A DNA stretch of 64,000 nucleotides from the NCBI RefSeq assembly GCF_001026695.1, contig NZ_LDNB01000013.1, positions 62,001-126,000 of the forward strand, read 5' to 3'. Both the position numbers and the translations under genes were made by a program. Every line of letters starts with the position of its first letter. Position 1 is the first letter of the stretch. This DNA comes from Neobacillus vireti. GTDB lineage: Bacteria; Bacillota; Bacilli; Bacillales; Cytobacillaceae. This document shows positions 25,832 to 36,132 of the stretch, piece after piece. The notes under the pieces were generated by a model. That model was not told where the DNA came from. It ran no database searches and saw only the letters and a list, made by a program, of their open reading frames with translations.

Positions 25832-28818
25832 TAGTCAGCCCTCCTTACATTACAGAGGAATGCTTTGAATTCTGGAATCGTCGTATTGGCGTCACCAATA
25901 TGCGGTGTTAGACGATTCGCTGTATCGCCTGTGGCAAATCCTTTATAGCCGAAGTGCCACGGCATTCCAATTTGATGAACTTTTTTGCCGCTAACACTAT
26001 AAGGCTTAAAGCGTTTTGTCACCATTGCATAGGCTGTGATTTCTCCACGTGCTGAGCTGACAATGATTTTATCCTTATTCTTAATGCCTTTTTCCTTGGC
26101 AAGCTCTTCACTCATTTCGACAAACATATGGCCGGCAAGCTCTGAGAGCCATTCTTGGTTCCGTGTCATTGAGCCAGATTGCCAGTGTTCACTTACCCGG
26201 TACGTTGTTGCAACAATTGGGAAATTTTTCTTATCGCCTTTTTTATTGAAATCGCCCTCGATTACCACGGCAGCCGGGTTCAATTGCGTATTCGAAAACG
26301 CATTTGGAACAGGGCTTTCAAATGGTTCGTAGTGTTCAGGGAACGGTCCATCATTCAAAGTAGGAGCAAACAATAAGGCGACACCATCTTTATTCATCAT
26401 AAACGCCCCGGTACCACCAGGCTCAGTTGGTGCTGTAACTGCCTTAAAGTCCGGCACGTCATTGCCGACCCATTTCTTCTCGGCACCATCCCACCAGATC
26501 ACCGCTTTTTCCTGGCTCCATGGTTTGCCGCTAGGATCTGCTGCGGCACGATTATAAAGAATCCGGCGGTTCATCGGCCAAGCATAGGACCAGTTCAAAT
26601 AGTGTTCTCCGCCTGTGTCCTTGTTGTCACGGTTCTTCGATTTGTTTTTGCCCTCTTCAGGATAGAAGCCGGAATAAATCCAGTTGCCGCTTGAAGTCGT
26701 CCCGTCATCTAACAACGCGCCGAAGCTAGCGATTAAATTACCGGTCTTCAAGTCATAGCCGTTGATTTCTTTCGCAACAAGGTCAATATCTGGTTCTTCG
26801 CCTGTGCCGTAGTTCCAATCAAGCGCTAAGAATGGTTTATCAGCCGATTTTGGACTGTTCGCATATAGCTTCTTCAGTTTTAAGGCAAGTTCATGAATGA
26901 TATCAAGGTCTGGTCTTGCTTCGCCTCTTGAATCAATCGCCTTCCAGCGATACTGCATCCAGCGCGAGCTGTTCGATACACTGCCCTCTTTTTCAAACGA
27001 TGCCGATGCTGGAAGCAGGAATACCTCGGTATTGATTTTCGCAGGATCGCTGCCGGCCTCTTTTTGCCAGAACGATGAAGTTTCCGTTTCCCAAAGGTCA
27101 ACTGCAACCATCCACTTCAGATTCCCAAGTGCCTCTTTTTCCTTACCGGCGTTCGGGCCGCCGACAACTGGGTTTGTGCCAAATAAGAACGTTCCGTCCA
27201 GTTCACCCTTATACATCGCATTAAATAAGTTGATATGTGAGTAGTTTTTATTCCCTTTTGGTAAAAATTGATAGCCAAACTCGTTTTCTGCCGTTGCATT
27301 TGCGCCATACCATGCTTTAAGCAAGCTGACGACAAATTTTGGCTTGTTGCTCCAGTAGCCTGTTTTAGGTGTTTCTTTTTCCAAATAGCCTTTCAGTGTT
27401 GCATGCTCTGGAACGGTAGCTTTTGGTGCACCTAGATAACCTGTTAAGTTATCAAATAATAGACCGAAGTCTGTTGAGCCTTGAACGTTGGATTCGCCGC
27501 GCATCGCGTTGATTCCGCCGCCTGGTAAGCCGATGTTTCCTAACAGCAATTGCAGAATTGCATAGATACGGACGTTTTGTGAGCCGACGGTATGCTGAGT
27601 GGTTCCCATTGCATACATGATTGTTCCTGCTTTGCCAACTTTTCCTGTTTCACAGAAGGTTTTACAAACTTTTAAGTAATCTTCTTTTGCTGTTCCAGTT
27701 ACGGCTGTGACCGTGTTGACATCATAACGGGAATAGTGCTTTTTCATTAATTGGAAAACAGAACGCGGGTGCGCTAATGTTTCGTCTTTAACCGGCTTGC
27801 CGTCTTCCGTTGTTTCAATGGCCCATTTTGTTTTATCGTAGGCTCTTTTTGTTTCGTCATAGCCTGAGAATAGGCCATCATTAAAGTCATAACCTTCTTT
27901 GACGATAAAGGAGCCGTTTGTATAGGCAGCAACATACTCTTTGTGGATGAGATTGTTTTCGAGTGCATAATTGATCATCCCGCCGATAAACGGAATATCC
28001 GTCCCGGAGCGAAGCGCAGCGTAAACATCAGCCTGTGCGGATGTACGTGTATAACGCGGGTCCACCGAAACGATTTTTCCGCCGTTCTCTTTCGCCTTCG
28101 TTAGCCATCTAAAGCTAATCGGGTGATTTTCTGCAGGGTTCGCGCCAATAATCAATGCACAATCAGTATGCTGCAGATCATTCCAATGGTTAGTCATTGC
28201 TCCACGACCAAATGTAGGTGCCAGACCGGCAACCGTTGAACTATGTCATATTCGTGCCTGGTGCTCTAAATAGGTGACACCAAGCCCTCTCATTAGTTTC
28301 GCGAGCAAATAAGTTTCTTCGTTATCAAGTGCCGCCCCGCCAAGGCTGGCAATTCTTTCGGTTTTATTGACGGTTACACCATTTTCTACTTCGACAAACG
28401 AACGGTCGCGTGTTTCTTTGGTGCGTTTGGCAATGGTATCGAGCATCCATTCCCAATCCTTCTCTTCCCATTTATTGCTTCCTGGTGCACGATAAAGCGG
28501 TTTGGTTAAGCGTTTTTCAGATGTATAAAGCTGTCTTAATGTTGTTCCCTTGCTGCAAAGCTTACCTTCGTTAATTGGGTTATCCGGATCCCCTTCCGTA
28601 TAAACCACGGTATTATCTTTGGTGTGAACGAGGATTCCACATCCGACACCACAGTAGCAGCAAATGGTTGGTGTTACAGTTGCTTTGGCAATTTTGAATT
28701 CTTTTGATTTTGCATAAGCCTTTTTATCATTAAAGCCGAGCTCGACAACTGCAAGTGTTGCTGCTGTTGCGCCTGATAGTTTTAAAAATTGCCGGCGATT
28801 TAGGTTCATTTCAACCAT
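25831..28818 (-). CDS. fdoG: Formate dehydrogenase catalytic (alpha) subunit, selenocysteine-containing
   Basis: Oxidises formate to CO2 outside the membrane at a Mo-bis-MGD centre. A Tat signal (LNRRQFLKLSG) is at residues 6-16; CCYCGVGCG ... LCSKG binds a [4Fe-4S] cluster. The frame is interrupted only by TGA at 28246-28248, in the context EHQARI-U-H-STVAGLAPTFGRG, exactly where E. coli FdnG has Sec. A SECIS hairpin follows. I read it as one 995-residue selenoprotein (Sec191), not two genes. The start is ATG 28818, since GGAAGGAG lies inside the longer frame to 28836. First gene of fdoGHI. Confidence 0.95.
28217..28234 (-). promoter_or_regulatory. SECIS hairpin for selenocysteine insertion in fdoG
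   Basis: Minus strand GGTTGCC-GGTCT-GGCACC begins 11 bases after the TGA: a stem with one bulged T and a GGTCT apical loop, as in the E. coli fdhF SECIS. It should recruit SelB. Confidence 0.9.
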
Positions 28819-28938
28819 CACTATTCTCCTTCCCAAACATATTGATTAGAACATCCCTTAAAAAAGTGAAAGCCCCTTAATCCGGTGCTAGACACTCTTT
28901 TTCTCTCTATTTAATTCCTTGCTTTTCATCCACCCCTT

Positions 28939-29700
28939 TCAATGCATCTCTGCAGCCAGCTCGACGTTTAAGTCGTTTTCGACTCTGCCTGACGAGGTAT
29001 AAATCGTCGCCATTTTCCCTCTTAAATAGCCGATTACCTCAATATTTAAATATTTTGCCAGCTGTACTGCCTGTTTAGTGGCCGCTGTCCGCGAACCGAT
29101 AACAGGGAAGCCAAATTTAGCTGCTTTGGAGAGCATTTCATATGAAACCCGGCCAGTTGTTAGTAAAATTAACCTTTCGGGTTGTAAACGATTTCTCAGC
29201 GCATGACCAATAATCTTGTCGACGGCATTGTGTCGGCCGATATCTTCGCGAATCGTGATATCGCCCTGTTCATCGACAATACAGGCACCATGCATTCCGC
29301 CTGTTTCGAGATAAAGATCAGAGTTTTGCGCGAATTGACTGCGCTTTTTTAACAGATAACTTAGTTGATAGGCTTTGTTTGATGTCACTTTGTCAAAGCT
29401 CTTCACGTCTGTCATTGAGAAGAAGGTGACACCCCTGCCGCAGCCGGCGGTGTAATGCTTCTTTTTTGAAAAAATTTGCGTATAATCAAAACCGGTGTGG
29501 AGCGAAACATTGATGGTGCCCATGTCTTCGTTAATGTCGACCGATTCTAAATCGCTTGCCCCCTGAATAAATCCTTCAGAAAACAAATATCCATATGTCC
29601 AATCTTCAAGGTCGGATTTTGTCAGTTGAAAAACAGCCATTTCATATCCGTTAATGATTAACGAAATCGGATATTCATCCGGACAACCTTTGCGGTTCAT
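28939..29700 (-). CDS. fdhD: Formate dehydrogenase sulfur-carrier protein FdhD
   Basis: Transfers sulfur to the molybdenum cofactor of formate dehydrogenase. FSEGFIQG, TGGMHGACIVDE, REDIGRHNAVDKIIG and GRVSYEMLSKAAKFG are typical. The usual CxxC loop is reduced to a single Cys (TAGCGRG), a form I believe also occurs in other Bacillus FdhD. 253 residues. Same strand as and upstream of fdoG, with a 120-base gap; an FNR-like box precedes it. Confidence 0.93.
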   Translation of the reverse strand: MNRKGCPDEYPISLIINGYEMAVFQLTKSDLEDWTYGYLFSEGFIQGASDLESVDINEDMGTINVSLHTGFDYTQIFSKKKHYTAGCGRGVTFFSMTDVKSFDKVTSNKAYQLSYLLKKRSQFAQNSDLYLETGGMHGACIVDEQGDITIREDIGRHNAVDKIIGHALRNRLQPERLILLTTGRVSYEMLSKAAKFGFPVIGSRTAATKQAVQLAKYLNIEVIGYLRGKMATIYTSSGRVENDLNVELAAEMH

Positions 29701-30109
29701 GGTTTTTCCTCCACTCCAGGTATTTTCCTTATCTTTTCATTGTAGAAATAGAATCAATTCCACTCAGCGACATTTGTCACATTGTCGAAATTTGTAACCT
29801 TTTTAAAAGGGATTTTGCCTGCAAAAGGCAAGGATTACCCTTCTCTTTTTAATTTGTGTCAGATTTCCAACAATTGCAGGTATGGAAAATGGAATAATTG
29901 TAAGCGATTCCGAAATGACCTGCCACATACCCCCATCCTAAGCCGCCATTTTCCTTTTGAAAGTAATATTTATCACACAAAATGATTGGAAATAGTAAAA
30001 ACCCTGGAATTGTCATTTTTCTGTCAACTATTAGCCCTTCATTCGCAATATCTGTTAATTTTTAAAAAATGTTTTATAATAATAGATAGGTTTTTAGAAG
30101 GAGGAGTAC
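29701..30109. other. Divergent gap between fdhD and pdxK
   Basis: It contains the fdhD promoter and FNR-like box. A cre-like TGTAAGCGATTCC lies at 29899-29911 but misses conserved end bases. Otherwise I see nothing coding. Confidence 0.5.
29739..29781 (-). promoter_or_regulatory. FNR-like box and -10 element of fdhD
   Basis: Minus-strand TGTGA-N6-TCGCT (29766-29781) resembles TGTGA-N6-TCACA with a degenerate right half. TACAAT lies at 29739-29744, placing the box centre about 41.5 bases before the start site, typical of FNR activation. Confidence 0.5.
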
Positions 30110-30949
30110 ATGATGACAATCAAAAAAGTAATGACGATTGCCGGCTCGGATACAAGCGGCGGCGCTGGGATTCAAGCGGATTTGAAGACGTTTCAGGAGC
30201 TCGGCGTCTATGGGATGACGGCACTAACAACGATCGTAACGATGGATCCACACGATTGGCGTCACAGCGTGTTTCCGATTGCCATCGAGACACTGAAAAC
30301 ACAAATCGATACGATTCTTTCCGTCGGCATCGACGCAATGAAAACAGGGATGCTCGGAACGGTTGAAATTATTGAATTAGCGGCAAAAGTGATTGATGAA
30401 AACAAGCTTGACCGTGTTGTGATTGACCCTGTTATGGTTTGCAAAGGCGAAGACGAGGCATTACACCCGGAAACAACCGATGCGATGCGTGAGCTTCTAT
30501 TGCCGCGTGCCTTAGTTGTTACGCCTAACCTTTTCGAAGCGGGGCAGCTGGCAGGTACGAAAACACCTCATACAGTGGAAGAAATGAAAGCGGCAGCCGT
30601 GAAGATTCACGAACAAGGAGCAAAGTTCGTGTTAATCAAAGGCGGCAGCAAGCTTCATTCTGAAGAAAAAGCCGTCGACCTCCTATATGATGGCCAGGAA
30701 TTCAAGCTGTACGAGTCTGAAAAATTCGAAACAACCTACACCCACGGCGCGGGCTGTACCTATTCTTCAGCTATTACCGCTGAGCTTGCTAAAGGGAAGT
30801 CTGTTTATGAAGCAGTCGATGTGGCGAAGGCATTTATTACTGCAGCCATCCAGCAAGGTTTCCGCTTAAATGAATTTGTCGGACCAACCTGGCATGGTGC
30901 CTACCGCGGCGCTGAGGCAGTAACGGAGTATTGCGAGGATTGTGAATAG
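30110..30949 (+). CDS. pdxK: Pyridoxine/HMP kinase (PdxK)
   Basis: A ribokinase-family kinase of B. subtilis PdxK (ywdB) type, phosphorylating pyridoxal-like vitamers. It looks like ThiD (IAGSDTSGGAGIQADLKTFQELG, VIDPVMVCKG, THGAGCTYSSAITAELAKG). 279 residues. AGGAGGAG precedes ATG 30110, with a second ATG immediately after. It resumes the ywd backbone on the far side of the island. Confidence 0.9.
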   Translation: MMTIKKVMTIAGSDTSGGAGIQADLKTFQELGVYGMTALTTIVTMDPHDWRHSVFPIAIETLKTQIDTILSVGIDAMKTGMLGTVEIIELAAKVIDENKLDRVVIDPVMVCKGEDEALHPETTDAMRELLLPRALVVTPNLFEAGQLAGTKTPHTVEEMKAAAVKIHEQGAKFVLIKGGSKLHSEEKAVDLLYDGQEFKLYESEKFETTYTHGAGCTYSSAITAELAKGKSVYEAVDVAKAFITAAIQQGFRLNEFVGPTWHGAYRGAEAVTEYCEDCE

Positions 30950-30960
30950 AACCGAAGAAA

Positions 30961-30985
30961 GGAGCCGGTCTACCAGACCGGCTCC
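30961..30985. terminator. Terminator between pdxK and the ger operon
   Basis: GGAGCCGGTCT and AGACCGGCTCC, a perfect 11-bp stem with a three-base loop, between converging genes. Confidence 0.85.
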
Positions 30986-30996
30986 AACTTTTACCT

Positions 30997-32076
30997 TTAA
31001 TCAACCACACCTTTTTCGAGAATGACCACATTTACCTTTACCCTGACCAATACATTCGGATATTGGTCTAACCACTGTTGATAACGAAAGTTTCTTGTTC
31101 TGCTGCGAACTTGATCACCAAAGCCTATGGGATCAATCTTTAACTTCTGAAACGTACGAATCATCGCTGTGGCTTCCTTTTCCAACTCTTTTTCCACTTG
31201 TTTCTTAATTATAGCAATTTCCTTTTCGTCCGTTTTCTTCCCTGTATATTCCTTAATGATCCCTCTCACCTTTACATCGACATTAATTTCCGGTTTTTTT
31301 TTTAAGTTAACAACACGATAAGTATGCTTTGTATTAATATTCTCGATAGCCGCATATTTCTTATTTTTTAACTTCAGTTTATAGGTCCCTAACTTTATGT
31401 TTTCTATTAGTGCCTGAAAAATAAATTGCTGATCTTGGCGGAGATTTTTCACATAATGATCATCCTTAAATAAAGCAATCCCCTTCAGATGGACATTCTC
31501 CCCTTTTTGCTCAATCAGCGGTAAAAACGGATCCTTTAATTTGGAATTGTAGGCATTTAGGAATTGGTGGAGGTTATTCGTTGGCAATTCACCCGAGTTC
31601 ATATTTTGTTCGATTAGCATCGATAAATATGCACCCGTATCGCGATCACCGTACTTCTTTTTCAAAAGTTTATTTGTTTCCCCATCGACAACGGCAACAA
31701 ACAACCGCTCACTAATAGAAGGGTCCCTTTGCAGCGAGTCCACTAAATCGCCAATTCCATGTTTTGCTACTTCCTTGCTATATAAAGCCACTTCTAATTT
31801 GCCGGTTACCACTTGACGGGATGATTGTTGATTGATTTTACTGAATGTTTGTGTACTCAATTCATCACTAGCGATAAAGGTTCTATTTCCTACGCTCTTG
31901 TCAGGTCTATAAATAGGACGAACGGTCGTGGCCTTAAACGTATGTCGATCGACATAATCATAACCTACAGCAGATGGCATGTTAATATCATCTAAAATCT
32001 GCCTTTGTACACGGCCAAACATATAGGAAGAAAAAATAATGAGTAACACCACCGCTATTTTTATCTTTTTCTTCAT
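30997..32076 (-). CDS. Spore germination protein, GerAC family, without lipobox
   Basis: C subunit of a gerA-type nutrient receptor in the spore inner membrane. 359 residues with the family C-terminal pattern (INVDVKVRGIIKEYTG, FGDQVRSRTRNFRYQQW). These subunits are normally lipoproteins with LSGCW-type lipoboxes. Here the N-terminal helix ends FSSYMFGRVQRQILDD, with no cysteine, so it may stay anchored by an uncleaved helix. It overlaps gerAB by four bases. Confidence 0.88.
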   Translation of the reverse strand: MKKKIKIAVVLLIIFSSYMFGRVQRQILDDINMPSAVGYDYVDRHTFKATTVRPIYRPDKSVGNRTFIASDELSTQTFSKINQQSSRQVVTGKLEVALYSKEVAKHGIGDLVDSLQRDPSISERLFVAVVDGETNKLLKKKYGDRDTGAYLSMLIEQNMNSGELPTNNLHQFLNAYNSKLKDPFLPLIEQKGENVHLKGIALFKDDHYVKNLRQDQQFIFQALIENIKLGTYKLKLKNKKYAAIENINTKHTYRVVNLKKKPEINVDVKVRGIIKEYTGKKTDEKEIAIIKKQVEKELEKEATAMIRTFQKLKIDPIGFGDQVRSRTRNFRYQQWLDQYPNVLVRVKVNVVILEKGVVD

Positions 32077-33164
32077 ATTTTTTTCCTCATTTTAAAACGA
32101 ATATGATAACAAATAAAAAGAAATGGTATATAGGCAAACAATATCCAAAATCCAATTTCCCCGACAATTGTATTATATTGTTCGATTGTTTCGCGATCAA
32201 TTAAGATACAACTAACAATCAGGCAAAGAAATAAAAGGACGGCGAGAACATTCCGCTGTTTTAGCTTAAACATTTCCTTTATTCCCCGGCTCGCCGACCA
32301 AAACATCAAACAAATGATTGGTAACATGACAACAGCCCAGGATGTTACGCCAATAATTTCGAAACGCTCCACGAAAGGTAATTTGATAATCTTCCACATC
32401 ATTAATGTCGGCCAGATCACTTTTTGCAAATACCCCTGATCAAAGAATCCTAATGTAACGATCATGATCAGAAGATACAGGCATGTTGTGAAAAGATTCC
32501 CTAAATGAGCCCATTTTTGTGAACTCTCCGGTTGTTTAATAAAAGGGTAATAGAACAATCCATATTCAAAGCCAGAAAAAGCTAATACCGCTCCCTTAAT
32601 AGATTTAGCGATGTCAAAAAGCGAATGATCAAAGACTGGTAATAGATTGCGAAAATCCGAAAATTGAATGGGCACAAAAAAGGTTAAAATTAAATAAGCG
32701 GGTAACACAACCGCCAAAAAGCAAACACCGGTAACAGTGCGAAACCCGCCTGAAACGACATAGTAGACACTAAACAGCAATACTAAAGCAAACGGCCATG
32801 TTTTTAGTAAAGGAAACATCCAAACTTGAACAATTTCTATATACGAGCGCAACACGGTTACACTCTCTGCCAGAACATAAAGAATAATGAGCAGGCTTAA
32901 CAAATTACCGAGCCATTTTCCAAAAGTACGTTGGTGAATCGTCATTAAATCGCCCTTGTCCTTATTTAGCATCATGTACATCATCCAGATTAATAGATGT
33001 ACGATGATTCCTGATATTAAAATCGGAATCCACGCATCATGGCCGACATAATTAGCGATATCTCGTTGAAAACTTAAAGGCCCAACACCATATTGCATCC
33101 CATGCACAAGGAAAAATACAAGGAATGGTGAGACAAGAAACTGATCTTTTATCGCCGTTTTCAT
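32073..33164 (-). CDS. Spore germination protein, GerAB family
   Basis: B subunit of a germinant receptor, an amino-acid-permease-like membrane protein with about ten helices over 363 residues (QRDIANYVGHDAWIPILISG near the N-terminus is typical). This subunit usually binds the nutrient. Middle gene of the operon: 25 bases after gerAA, overlapping gerAC. The ligand cannot be told from sequence. Confidence 0.92.
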   Translation of the reverse strand: MKTAIKDQFLVSPFLVFFLVHGMQYGVGPLSFQRDIANYVGHDAWIPILISGIIVHLLIWMMYMMLNKDKGDLMTIHQRTFGKWLGNLLSLLIILYVLAESVTVLRSYIEIVQVWMFPLLKTWPFALVLLFSVYYVVSGGFRTVTGVCFLAVVLPAYLILTFFVPIQFSDFRNLLPVFDHSLFDIAKSIKGAVLAFSGFEYGLFYYPFIKQPESSQKWAHLGNLFTTCLYLLIMIVTLGFFDQGYLQKVIWPTLMMWKIIKLPFVERFEIIGVTSWAVVMLPIICLMFWSASRGIKEMFKLKQRNVLAVLLFLCLIVSCILIDRETIEQYNTIVGEIGFWILFAYIPFLFICYHIRFKMRKKI

Positions 33165-33189
33165 AGGAAACCTCCTTTACAATTGGCGG

Positions 33190-34680
33190 CTATTCGTCGA
33201 TATCCTTCACCTCACTAGCTTTTTGTTTTGAAAAACGCTGCGGATCTTTTGTTTGTAAAAACACAGGTCTTGTTGATTGAAGAGAAAAAGGTACACGAAT
33301 AAATGAATCTTTTAAATCCTTAAACCTGGGGGGGTAAATTGGTTCTAAGTAAGGCCTGCCCAGTGACGTTAACCGGAGTAAATGAATCATTAAAAAAATA
33401 AACGCAACCGCAATCCCTAATAGTCCCCATAAATCGGCAAGCAAGAGAAACGGAAACCGGAGTAAACGAATCGTATTACCCATCCGGTATACCGGTGTTG
33501 TAAAGGAAGCTAATGCCGCAAGTGCAACAATAATCAGCAGCACATTGCTTGTTAACCCCGCATCCACTGCTGCGGTTCCAATCACGATACCACCCACGAT
33601 ACCGATTGTTTGACCAACCTTTGACGGAAGTCTTGCCCCGGCTTCCCGGAGCAGCTCAATCGTTAACTCCAGAATGATGGCTTCAAGAATGGGCGGTAAA
33701 GGAATATTCCTTCTTGATGATACTAATGTCACCATTAAATCTTTCGGGATTAATTGATAATGATACGTTAAAACGGCCACATAAATCGGCGTCACCAAAA
33801 TAGAAAAAGAAACGGCAAAGACCCGAATAAGCCTAAAGGCGGAAGACATTTGCCAATTGACATAATAATCCTCAAACGCATTAAATAATCCCATTACCGA
33901 AATCGGACCAATCAACGCATGGGAGGAGCCATCGACAAGAATCACCACACTGCCTTCTGCCAGCACACCTGCGACACGGTCAGACCGCTCGGTATCAATT
34001 AATTGCGGAAAGAGAGAATGCCCATTATCGGCAATCAGCTGGGCAATAATCGAACTATCGAGAATTTGATTGAATTGCAAATCGTTAAGCCGCTGACAAA
34101 CAGTATTAACGTTATCTTCATTCGTGATTCCTTCAATGAATAACACGGCCACTTTTGTTTTTGAAAGTGTTCCAATCGTAAACTCTTTTACTGTTAATTC
34201 TGATATTGGCAATCGTTTGCGAACGAGATTTAAATTTGTCGTTATTGACTCCACAAAGGCTTCTTTCGGGCCGACAACACTATACTCCTCTTCAGGGATG
34301 GTAACCTCACGGGCCTTTTTCATTTCCGCGCGGACAAGGATGCACGCTCTATCATTTACATCGAGTTGAATCAGGACAGACCCTAATAAAAGCTGATCTT
34401 GAATTTGTTGCAGATCACTAGTAATTAAGACATCCTCAAAAGGAAGGGCGGCCTTAATCTCTTCTAATGTTGTGAATGCTGATTTATTTAAATAGGGAAG
34501 AATATCACGATGCAAAATCTCGACATCAATTAAGGTGCCAAAATAAGCAACCCAATATGGCAGCGGCGACTGTGGATGATGAAAATGAACAAAATCACCC
34601 GATTTTTTGTACATATTTATTAAGGCAACAAGGTTGTTTTCTTGTTGTTCAGCAGGTTGTTTTCGAAACCACATTTTCAC
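33190..34680 (-). CDS. Spore germination protein, GerAA family
   Basis: A subunit of the same receptor. 496 residues: a soluble N-terminal domain (about 1-270) and then four or five membrane helices with RIIRVFAVSFSILVTPIYVA-like and SSRRNIPLPPILEAIILELTIELLREAGARLP motifs typical of GerAA/SpoVAF. ATG start. First gene of gerAA-gerAB-gerAC, probably transcribed in the forespore by sigma-G; I could not fix a promoter. Confidence 0.93.
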   Translation of the reverse strand: MKMWFRKQPAEQQENNLVALINMYKKSGDFVHFHHPQSPLPYWVAYFGTLIDVEILHRDILPYLNKSAFTTLEEIKAALPFEDVLITSDLQQIQDQLLLGSVLIQLDVNDRACILVRAEMKKAREVTIPEEEYSVVGPKEAFVESITTNLNLVRKRLPISELTVKEFTIGTLSKTKVAVLFIEGITNEDNVNTVCQRLNDLQFNQILDSSIIAQLIADNGHSLFPQLIDTERSDRVAGVLAEGSVVILVDGSSHALIGPISVMGLFNAFEDYYVNWQMSSAFRLIRVFAVSFSILVTPIYVAVLTYHYQLIPKDLMVTLVSSRRNIPLPPILEAIILELTIELLREAGARLPSKVGQTIGIVGGIVIGTAAVDAGLTSNVLLIIVALAALASFTTPVYRMGNTIRLLRFPFLLLADLWGLLGIAVAFIFLMIHLLRLTSLGRPYLEPIYPPRFKDLKDSFIRVPFSLQSTRPVFLQTKDPQRFSKQKASEVKDIDE

Positions 34681-34953
34681 GAATCCTTATCCCTTCTGGC
34701 TTTTCTAAAAACTATGTTCCTAGGATTAAGGATTTCCAAGTTAATATTTCTTAATTAAAGTTAATTGTTTCCAATTGTTATTTTTTTCTAAGCAATCATT
34801 TCGCATTTTGCAACTGATTTTAGTATGATAGTTACATTATTAAATAAAAATAGTCAAAGGGTATGACCCCTGTGGCTAAACTCTTTATAGTAAAAGGCTT
34901 AAAAATTTTCCATAGTATATTTTGGAGACCCTTTAGGGAAAGGAGGCCGCATT

Positions 34954-35301
34954 TTGGAATATATTGATGTTAAAAACGTACAAGACGCCATCAATCGCTT
35001 TGCGAATAAAAACGTCTACATTCATATGGAAACGACCAACGGTGCCTATGCATCGCACCATGATCAGTCTTTCTTTTCAGCTGGCGCCTATATCCGTAAT
35101 GCGCTTGTCCGTTACGAATTAGGAAAAATCACCGGAACAGGCCCTTACCGTGTTGGCCTAAAAATAAACCTCGGCTGGATTTATGCTGAGGGCCTTACAC
35201 ATTTTGAAATCGATGAAGAGAATCACCTATTATTAGCCGGCCACGATAGTAATGGAAAACTTGCTGTTGCGCTGGAAATCAGCAGTACACCATTCGCATA
35301 A
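34954..35301 (+). CDS. yojF: YojF family protein (DUF1806)
   Basis: A 115-residue soluble protein whose gene precedes bshB2, as in B. subtilis yojF-yojG. Function unknown; the pairing suggests a link to bacillithiol. TTG start at 34954 behind AAAGGAGG. bshB2 begins 19 bases after its stop codon. Confidence 0.9.
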   Translation: MEYIDVKNVQDAINRFANKNVYIHMETTNGAYASHHDQSFFSAGAYIRNALVRYELGKITGTGPYRVGLKINLGWIYAEGLTHFEIDEENHLLLAGHDSNGKLAVALEISSTPFA

Positions 35302-35320
35302 CCGGAAAGGAGCATGAATT

Positions 35321-35986
35321 ATGGAAAAAGAGCGCCATGTTTTGGTTGTTTTCCCTCACCCTGATGATGAGGCCTTTGGTGTATCCGGGACGATTGCGAC
35401 CCATGTACAAAATGGAACGCCTGTCACCTATGCCTGTTTAACCTTAGGGGAAATGGGACGCAACATGGGGAATCCCCCATTTACCAACCGGGAAAATCTG
35501 CCGAAAATCAGAAAGCAAGAGTTACAGGAAGCAGCCCGGGTTTTGGGCATCCAGGACCTAAGAATGCTTGGATACCGTGATAAAACGATTGAATTTGAAG
35601 ATGATGAAAAACTCGCGGCCTCGATGCTGGCAATAATCGAGGAAGTCAATCCATCCCTCATCATTACATTTTATCCAGGCTATTCGGTCCATCCCGACCA
35701 TGACGCCACTGGTGCGGCCGTCGTACGCGCTGTTGAAAAATTGCCCGCTGCCGCAAGACCAACCTTACACTGCGTCGCCTTCTCGAATAATTGCGTCGAA
35801 GAGCTTGGGGAAGCAGACATTGTCCATGACATAACCCCTGTCGCTGACAAAAAACTCGCCGCCATTCGCGCCCACCGCTCACAAACCGAGCAGATGTTGA
35901 TCGGCATGGAAGAGAAATTAAAAAATCAAGACCCGCAAACAATGGTCTGGATCAATAATGAACGGTTTTGGACGTATACGTTTTAA
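35321..35986 (+). CDS. bshB2: Bacillithiol biosynthesis deacetylase BshB2
   Basis: Deacetylates GlcNAc-malate in bacillithiol synthesis. A LmbE/PIG-L family zinc hydrolase: HPDDE (near residue 10) and HPDHDATG hold the metal. 221 residues. Second gene of the yojF-bshB2 pair, followed by two terminators. Confidence 0.94.
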   Translation: MEKERHVLVVFPHPDDEAFGVSGTIATHVQNGTPVTYACLTLGEMGRNMGNPPFTNRENLPKIRKQELQEAARVLGIQDLRMLGYRDKTIEFEDDEKLAASMLAIIEEVNPSLIITFYPGYSVHPDHDATGAAVVRAVEKLPAAARPTLHCVAFSNNCVEELGEADIVHDITPVADKKLAAIRAHRSQTEQMLIGMEEKLKNQDPQTMVWINNERFWTYTF

Positions 35987-35990
35987 CATT

Positions 35991-36022
35991 AAAGCCCTTC
36001 GATTTTTCGAAGAGCTTTTTTT
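35991..36022 (+). terminator. Terminator 1 of bshB2
   Basis: AAAGC..CTTCGA and TCGAAG..GCTTTTTTT. Confidence 0.82.
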
Positions 36023-36065
36023 ATTAAAACAAAGTAGTTATTTTTCCAAATAAACGTTTCAAAAT

Positions 36066-36091
36066 AAAAACTCCTTCGAGGAGCTTTTTTT
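36066..36091 (+). terminator. Terminator 2 of bshB2
   Basis: CTCC-TTCGA-GGAG stem plus seven Ts. The A/T-rich flanks (TTATTTTTCCAAAT) are duplicated after terminator 1, so one may have arisen from the other. Confidence 0.7.
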
Positions 36092-36132
36092 ATTAATACG
36101 AAGAGGGTTTATTTTTCCAAATTATGTCTAAT

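Noticed and set aside
25831..28836. fdoG as two genes or a nonsense pseudogene
   Set aside because: The TGA is exactly at the known Sec position, the frame continues without further stops, and a SECIS hairpin follows.
29899..29911. cre site between fdhD and pdxK
   Set aside because: Consensus end bases are missing and it is far from both starts.
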